Assembly (NCBI GenBank): GCA_035942255.1
Contig: DASZDG010000141.1
Location: 68,958-132,957, forward strand
Direction: 5' to 3'
Origin: JALZEG01 sp035942255
GTDB taxonomy: Bacteria; Actinomycetota; CADDZG01; WHSQ01
DNA: 64,000 bases
The notes under the pieces are model-generated. The model was given only the letters and a program-made list of their open reading frames with translations, was not told where the DNA came from and did not search any database. The position numbers were made by a program, and so were the translations under genes. The number at the start of each line of letters is the position of its first letter. The stretch's first letter is position 1. This document shows, one piece after another, positions 63,407 to 64,000 of the stretch.

Positions 63407-64000
63407 GTGGCCACGAGAGCAGCGACGACGTTCGGCATCGCCGCGGCCGCGGCCGTCCTCGCGCTGACGCTGAGCGCCGGCCCCACGCCCGCGGGCAACC
63501 GCTCGAAGCCGGCCTACATCTGCGCGGGGGAGCGGGCGACGCTCGTCGGGTCCTCCCGCTCGGAGAGTCTCCGCGGCACGCCGGGCCGCGACGTGATCGC
63601 GTCGTTCGGGGGCGACGACACGATCAGGGCGCGCGGCGGCAACGACGTGATCTGCGCCGGCCCCGGCTTCGACTTCGTCCGCGCCGGCTCGGGCCGCGAC
63701 GACGTCCGGGGCGGCGCCGGCTCCGACACGATCCACGGGAACGCCGGTAACGACCGGATCCGCGCCGGCGGAGGTGCCGTGGAAGGGCTGTTCGGAGGGT
63801 CGGGGCACGACCGGCTCTGGGGCGGCCGCGGCGACCACGACGGGATGATCGGGGGCCGCGGCGACGACGTGCTCGACGGTGGTCCCGGCCTCGACACTGC
63901 GGAGCTCTGGGACTCGCCGCGCGGGATCGTCGCCGACCTGAGGACGGGCACGGCGAGCGGGCACGGGGACGACACGATGACGGCGACCGAGGGGCTCGTG
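63407..64000 (+). CDS. Secreted RTX-type calcium-binding repeat protein, F (3' end cut by the window)
   Basis: GTG 63407 with SD GGGAGG opens a frame that runs to the window end (198 codons visible). A signal peptide (TTFGIAAAAAVLALTLSAGP) is followed by the N-terminal module ICAGERATLVGSSRSESLRG to NDVICAGPGFDFVRAG. Nonapeptides RGGAGSDTIHGNAGNDRIRA and GGRGDDVLDGGPGLDTAELW come next. One spacer module starts near the end (VADLRTGTASGHGDDTMTAT). The layout is that of the other RTX proteins here. Its C-cap lies beyond the window. Confidence 0.85.
   Translation, partial: MATRAATTFGIAAAAAVLALTLSAGPTPAGNRSKPAYICAGERATLVGSSRSESLRGTPGRDVIASFGGDDTIRARGGNDVICAGPGFDFVRAGSGRDDVRGGAGSDTIHGNAGNDRIRAGGGAVEGLFGGSGHDRLWGGRGDHDGMIGGRGDDVLDGGPGLDTAELWDSPRGIVADLRTGTASGHGDDTMTATEGLV

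Noticed and set aside
1..64000. tRNA, rRNA, riboswitch, CRISPR or insertion-sequence signatures
   Set aside because: Scanning by eye found no cloverleaf with TTCRA, no rRNA core sequence, no repeat-spacer array and no transposase motif.

Overview
High-GC DNA (about 70% G+C throughout, strong G/C bias at third codon positions) with typical Actinomycetota gene content: many GTG and TTG starts, clear Shine-Dalgarno (SD) sites, and genes chained by 4-bp NTGA stop/start overlaps. Secreted proteins use Sec-type signal peptides and one gene has a lipobox. Six RTX-type calcium-binding repeat proteins, three subtilase paralogues, CgeB-like glycosyltransferases and a DUF763 protein suggest an uncultured soil or sediment actinobacterial lineage rather than a model genus. 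I see no tRNA, rRNA, CRISPR array, insertion sequence or prophage.

Layout. 1-20 kb is an export and extracellular-protein region: a cut cupredoxin, a LuxR/AraC hybrid regulator, three related S8 peptidases (2193-3581, 6024-7565, 15483-16973), an M14 carboxypeptidase with an amidase, a BNR-repeat protein, two convergent RTX genes, an MMPL transporter, and membrane proteins. 20-36 kb is mixed: a large RTX protein, a 4-alpha-glucanotransferase joined in frame to an epoxide-hydrolase-like domain, an ATP-dependent DNA ligase, a histidine kinase with a receiver-only partner, an AI-2E-family permease, small enzymes, mutM, and an acyltransferase coupled to another RTX gene. 37-49 kb is a tightly packed glycan cassette: two nucleotide-sugar epimerases (one fused to a glycoside hydrolase), a dehydrogenase, a Gfo/Idh oxidoreductase, four glycosyltransferases and a methyltransferase, nearly all overlapping by 4 bp. 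It faces a convergent operon of a short HlyD-like protein, a C39-peptidase ABC exporter and a GH1 glycosidase. 52-64 kb holds a HelD-like helicase coupled to a nonapeptide-repeat protein, a lipoprotein, a lower-GC nuclease-like gene, a GNAT/acyl-CoA-synthetase fusion, an RTX/propeller fusion, and the start of a sixth RTX gene.

How the parts may work together (inference). The cassette at 38-49 kb looks like a complete unit for making and attaching an unusual deoxysugar-containing glycan. The RTX proteins, subtilases and cell-wall enzymes form a secreted toolkit. All six RTX proteins share an N-terminal cysteine-framed module, and the five complete ones share a closely similar C-terminal cysteine motif. 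This suggests disulphide-capped beta-rolls exported by Sec rather than by type I secretion. The most novel items are this capped RTX family, the GH/epimerase and RTX/propeller fusions, the (SILSIGSAG)-type repeat protein coupled to HelD, the short-HlyD exporter with no visible substrate gene, and two intergenic palindromes built from related 9-bp units.
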